Under the pieces are notes generated by a model. It worked only from the letters and a program-made list of their open reading frames with translations, was not told the DNA's origin and searched no databases. The position numbers and the translations under genes are program-made. 6,690 nucleotides of DNA from Gemmatimonadota bacterium (GTDB taxonomy: Bacteria; ARS69). Positions within the stretch are counted from its first letter, which is position 1; each line of letters opens with the position of its first letter. The stretch is taken from positions 1-6,690 of the forward strand of contig JAGQIB010000179.1 of the NCBI GenBank assembly GCA_020431545.1. The letters run 5' to 3'. Positions 4,975 to 6,690 of the stretch are shown here, in pieces.

Positions 4975-6690
4975 TTCTCGGAATGTCCCCGCTGGACAAG
5001 GACTCCACCGTATCGATCCACGAGGACGGACGCATCACCTGGGCGATCGCCGAGGAACGGCTGAGCCGCGTGAAGCTCCAGGACGGTTTCCCCAAGCTCG
5101 CCTGGGACGAGATCTTCAAGCGCGCGGGGGTCAATCCCTCCGAGGTCGACAAGATCGCGTACCCGTTCTTCGAGGGGCGGGTCGAGGCGCGCATGATCTG
5201 GGACGGCTTCCGCGCGGAGCTCTCGCGGAACACGGGCGCGTCGTTGCGCGAGTGCCACCAGGCGATGAAGAAGATCGCGGGGCCGGGTCGCGTGCCGTCG
5301 CCGGGGCTGCCGGTGCGGTTCGAGGGCTACCAGAACTACATGGAGAAGGACTGGACGCGCCACGTGCTGTACAAGCTGACGTCGTCCACCGTGATGGCGG
5401 ATCGTCTCACGCACCTCGTGCGCTACTGGCGCTGGTGCATCAACGCGGCGAAGGACCACGAGATGTGGTCGCGCATGCTCGAGGACGGGCTGCGCGAGCG
5501 CGGCATGCTGGAGAAGCTCGTGCGCGTCGAGCATCACCTGGCGCACGCCGCGAACGCGTACTACACGTCGGGCTACGAGGAGGCGCTCTGCCTCTCCATC
5601 GACGCGTACGGCAGCGGCATGACGAGTGCGGTGGCGGTCGGCCGGCGCGGGAGGCCGATCGAGGTCCTGCACCGGACCCCGTTCCCCCACTCGTTCGGCG
5701 CGTACTACGAGCAGCTCACGTCGGCCCTGGGCTTCAAGCCGAACCGGCACGAGGGCAAGATCCTCGGCCTCGCGGCGTACGGTGACCCGAACCTGCTCAT
5801 GGACGTGGTGCGCGCACGGCTCGAGGAGAGCCCGGAAGAGGTACGCATCAACGGCACCATGAACGCGTTCTTCGCGCGCCTGCTCACGCTGCGCTACACG
5901 AAGCAGGACGTGGCCGCCGCGCACCAGACCGCGATGGAGAAGGCGGTCTCCCAGGTCGTGAAGTACTGGGTGCAGAAGACCGGCATCAAGAACGTGGTGC
6001 TGTCCGGCGGCGTGGTCGCGAACGTGAAGCTGAACCAGCGCATCTTCGAGACGGAGGGCGTGGAGAAGGTCTTCATCCACCCCGGCATGGGCGACGGCGG
6101 CCTCGGCACGGGCGCGGCGTTCCTGCTCGAGGAGCAGGCCGGCGGCATGGATTCCTACACGCTCGACAACGTCTACTTCGGTCCGGAGTACACGGAGGAC
6201 GAGATGCGCCGCGAGCTCGAGAAGGCGGAGCTGCCGTTCGAGCGCTTCGATGACGTCGAGGAGAAGATCGCGGACCTCGTGTCGAACGACATCGTCGTCG
6301 GCCGGTTCAACGGCCGCATGGAGTACGGCCCGCGCGCGCTCGGCAACCGCACGGTGATGTACCGCGCGGCCGATCCCACCGTGAACTCGTGGCTGAACCA
6401 GCGCCTCGGCCGCACGGAGTTCATGCCGTTCGCGCCCGCCACGATGTACGAGCACCGCCGCGACAACTACAAGAACATCGACGGCGCCGAGTACACCGCG
6501 CAGTTCATGACCATCACGTTCGACTGCACGGACCAGATGCTCAAGGACAACCCGGCCGCCGTGCACGTGGACGGCACCGCGCGCCCGCAGCTCGTGACCG
6601 CGGAGTCCAACCCGAGCTTCCACAAGGTCCTCTCCGCGTTCAAGGCGCGCACGGGCGTCCCCACGCTCATCAACACGAGCTTCAACATGC
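4968..6690 (+). CDS. Carbamoyltransferase, NodU/CmcH/TobZ family, 3' partial
   Basis: The frame runs 574 codons from ATG 4968 to the window edge without a stop. The family transfers a carbamoyl group from carbamoyl phosphate, through carbamoyl-adenylate, to a hydroxyl of a sugar, antibiotic or glycan. The N-terminal Kae1-like ATPase-fold domain opens with MLILGMSPLDKDSTVSI. Its metal motif HHLAHA gives H189 and H193 in HxxxH spacing. SIDAYGSG (210-217) and HPGMGDGGLG (371-380) give D212 and D376, the usual metal and phosphate Asp residues. HEGKILGLAAYG (261-272) and LSGGVVANVKLNQ (345-357) are also family signatures. The C-terminal YrdC-like domain carries FNGRMEYGPRALGNR (447-461), the most diagnostic stretch, and the sequence stops in LINTSFNM, near where 'NTSFN' precedes the final part of the family. 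Roughly 30-60 residues are probably missing. All key residues are present, so it should be active. About 100 residues of mostly helical sequence (80-185) precede the His motif, making that region fairly long. Confidence 0.95.
   Translation, partial: MLILGMSPLDKDSTVSIHEDGRITWAIAEERLSRVKLQDGFPKLAWDEIFKRAGVNPSEVDKIAYPFFEGRVEARMIWDGFRAELSRNTGASLRECHQAMKKIAGPGRVPSPGLPVRFEGYQNYMEKDWTRHVLYKLTSSTVMADRLTHLVRYWRWCINAAKDHEMWSRMLEDGLRERGMLEKLVRVEHHLAHAANAYYTSGYEEALCLSIDAYGSGMTSAVAVGRRGRPIEVLHRTPFPHSFGAYYEQLTSALGFKPNRHEGKILGLAAYGDPNLLMDVVRARLEESPEEVRINGTMNAFFARLLTLRYTKQDVAAAHQTAMEKAVSQVVKYWVQKTGIKNVVLSGGVVANVKLNQRIFETEGVEKVFIHPGMGDGGLGTGAAFLLEEQAGGMDSYTLDNVYFGPEYTEDEMRRELEKAELPFERFDDVEEKIADLVSNDIVVGRFNGRMEYGPRALGNRTVMYRAADPTVNSWLNQRLGRTEFMPFAPATMYEHRRDNYKNIDGAEYTAQFMTITFDCTDQMLKDNPAAVHVDGTARPQLVTAESNPSFHKVLSAFKARTGVPTLINTSFNM

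Noticed and set aside
4392..6623. A 743-codon open frame on the minus strand, antisense to the deacetylase and carbamoyltransferase genes
   Set aside because: The plus-strand frames carry clear family motifs throughout. The antisense protein is Arg/His/Val-rich low-complexity sequence, typical of shadow frames in GC-rich DNA.
1..6690. CRISPR arrays, tRNA genes, insertion-sequence ends or att-like direct repeats
   Set aside because: Reading both strands by eye gave no regularly spaced repeats, no tRNA-like cloverleaf and no transposase or integrase motifs. A computed search could still find weak cases.

Overview
The window is GC-rich throughout (well above 60% G+C by eye) and densely coding. 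Shine-Dalgarno (SD) sites are clear, codons end mostly in G or C, and there is at least one Sec-secreted protein. This fits a GC-rich, probably Gram-negative bacterium, such as a myxobacterium-like or FCB-type environmental lineage. The sequence alone does not settle the taxon. I see no tRNA, rRNA, CRISPR array, insertion sequence or phage gene.

Layout. (1) Positions 1-143 (+) are the C-terminal end of a response-regulator receiver domain. (2) Positions 168-1430 (-) encode a secreted right-handed parallel beta-helix protein, convergent with gene 1; the stop codons are 24 bp apart. (3) Positions 1431-1631 are a divergent control region with a palindrome cluster, a possible ECF-type promoter facing left, a sigma70-like promoter facing right, and a perfect 10-bp inverted repeat laid over that promoter. 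(4) Positions 1632-2306 (+) are rex, the NADH/NAD+-sensing repressor. (5) Positions 2311-3759 (+) are hflX, the ribosome-splitting GTPase, 4 bp after the rex stop and apparently starting at CTG. (6) Positions 3760-3951 are a gap with a possible promoter and a leader able to form mutually exclusive hairpins. (7) Positions 3952-4974 (+) encode a NodB-like polysaccharide deacetylase. (8) Positions 4968-6690 (+) encode a NodU/CmcH/TobZ-type carbamoyltransferase, overlapping the deacetylase by 7 bp and cut by the window edge.

How the genes may work together. rex and hflX look like one transcript that links redox sensing to ribosome rescue. The deacetylase and carbamoyltransferase look like the start of a surface-polysaccharide or glycan-modification operon, with further sugar genes expected downstream. 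The beta-helix protein is likely an envelope or extracellular protein that binds or processes carbohydrate, or has a purely structural role.

I do not see a clearly new multi-gene system. The least ordinary signals are regulatory: the CTG start with an arginine/glutamate-rich HflX extension and a second in-frame start with its own SD, the tandem hairpins before hflX, the dyad over the rex promoter, an Asp-to-Asn change at a presumed Rex redox-switch position, and the alternative-pairing leader before the deacetylase.
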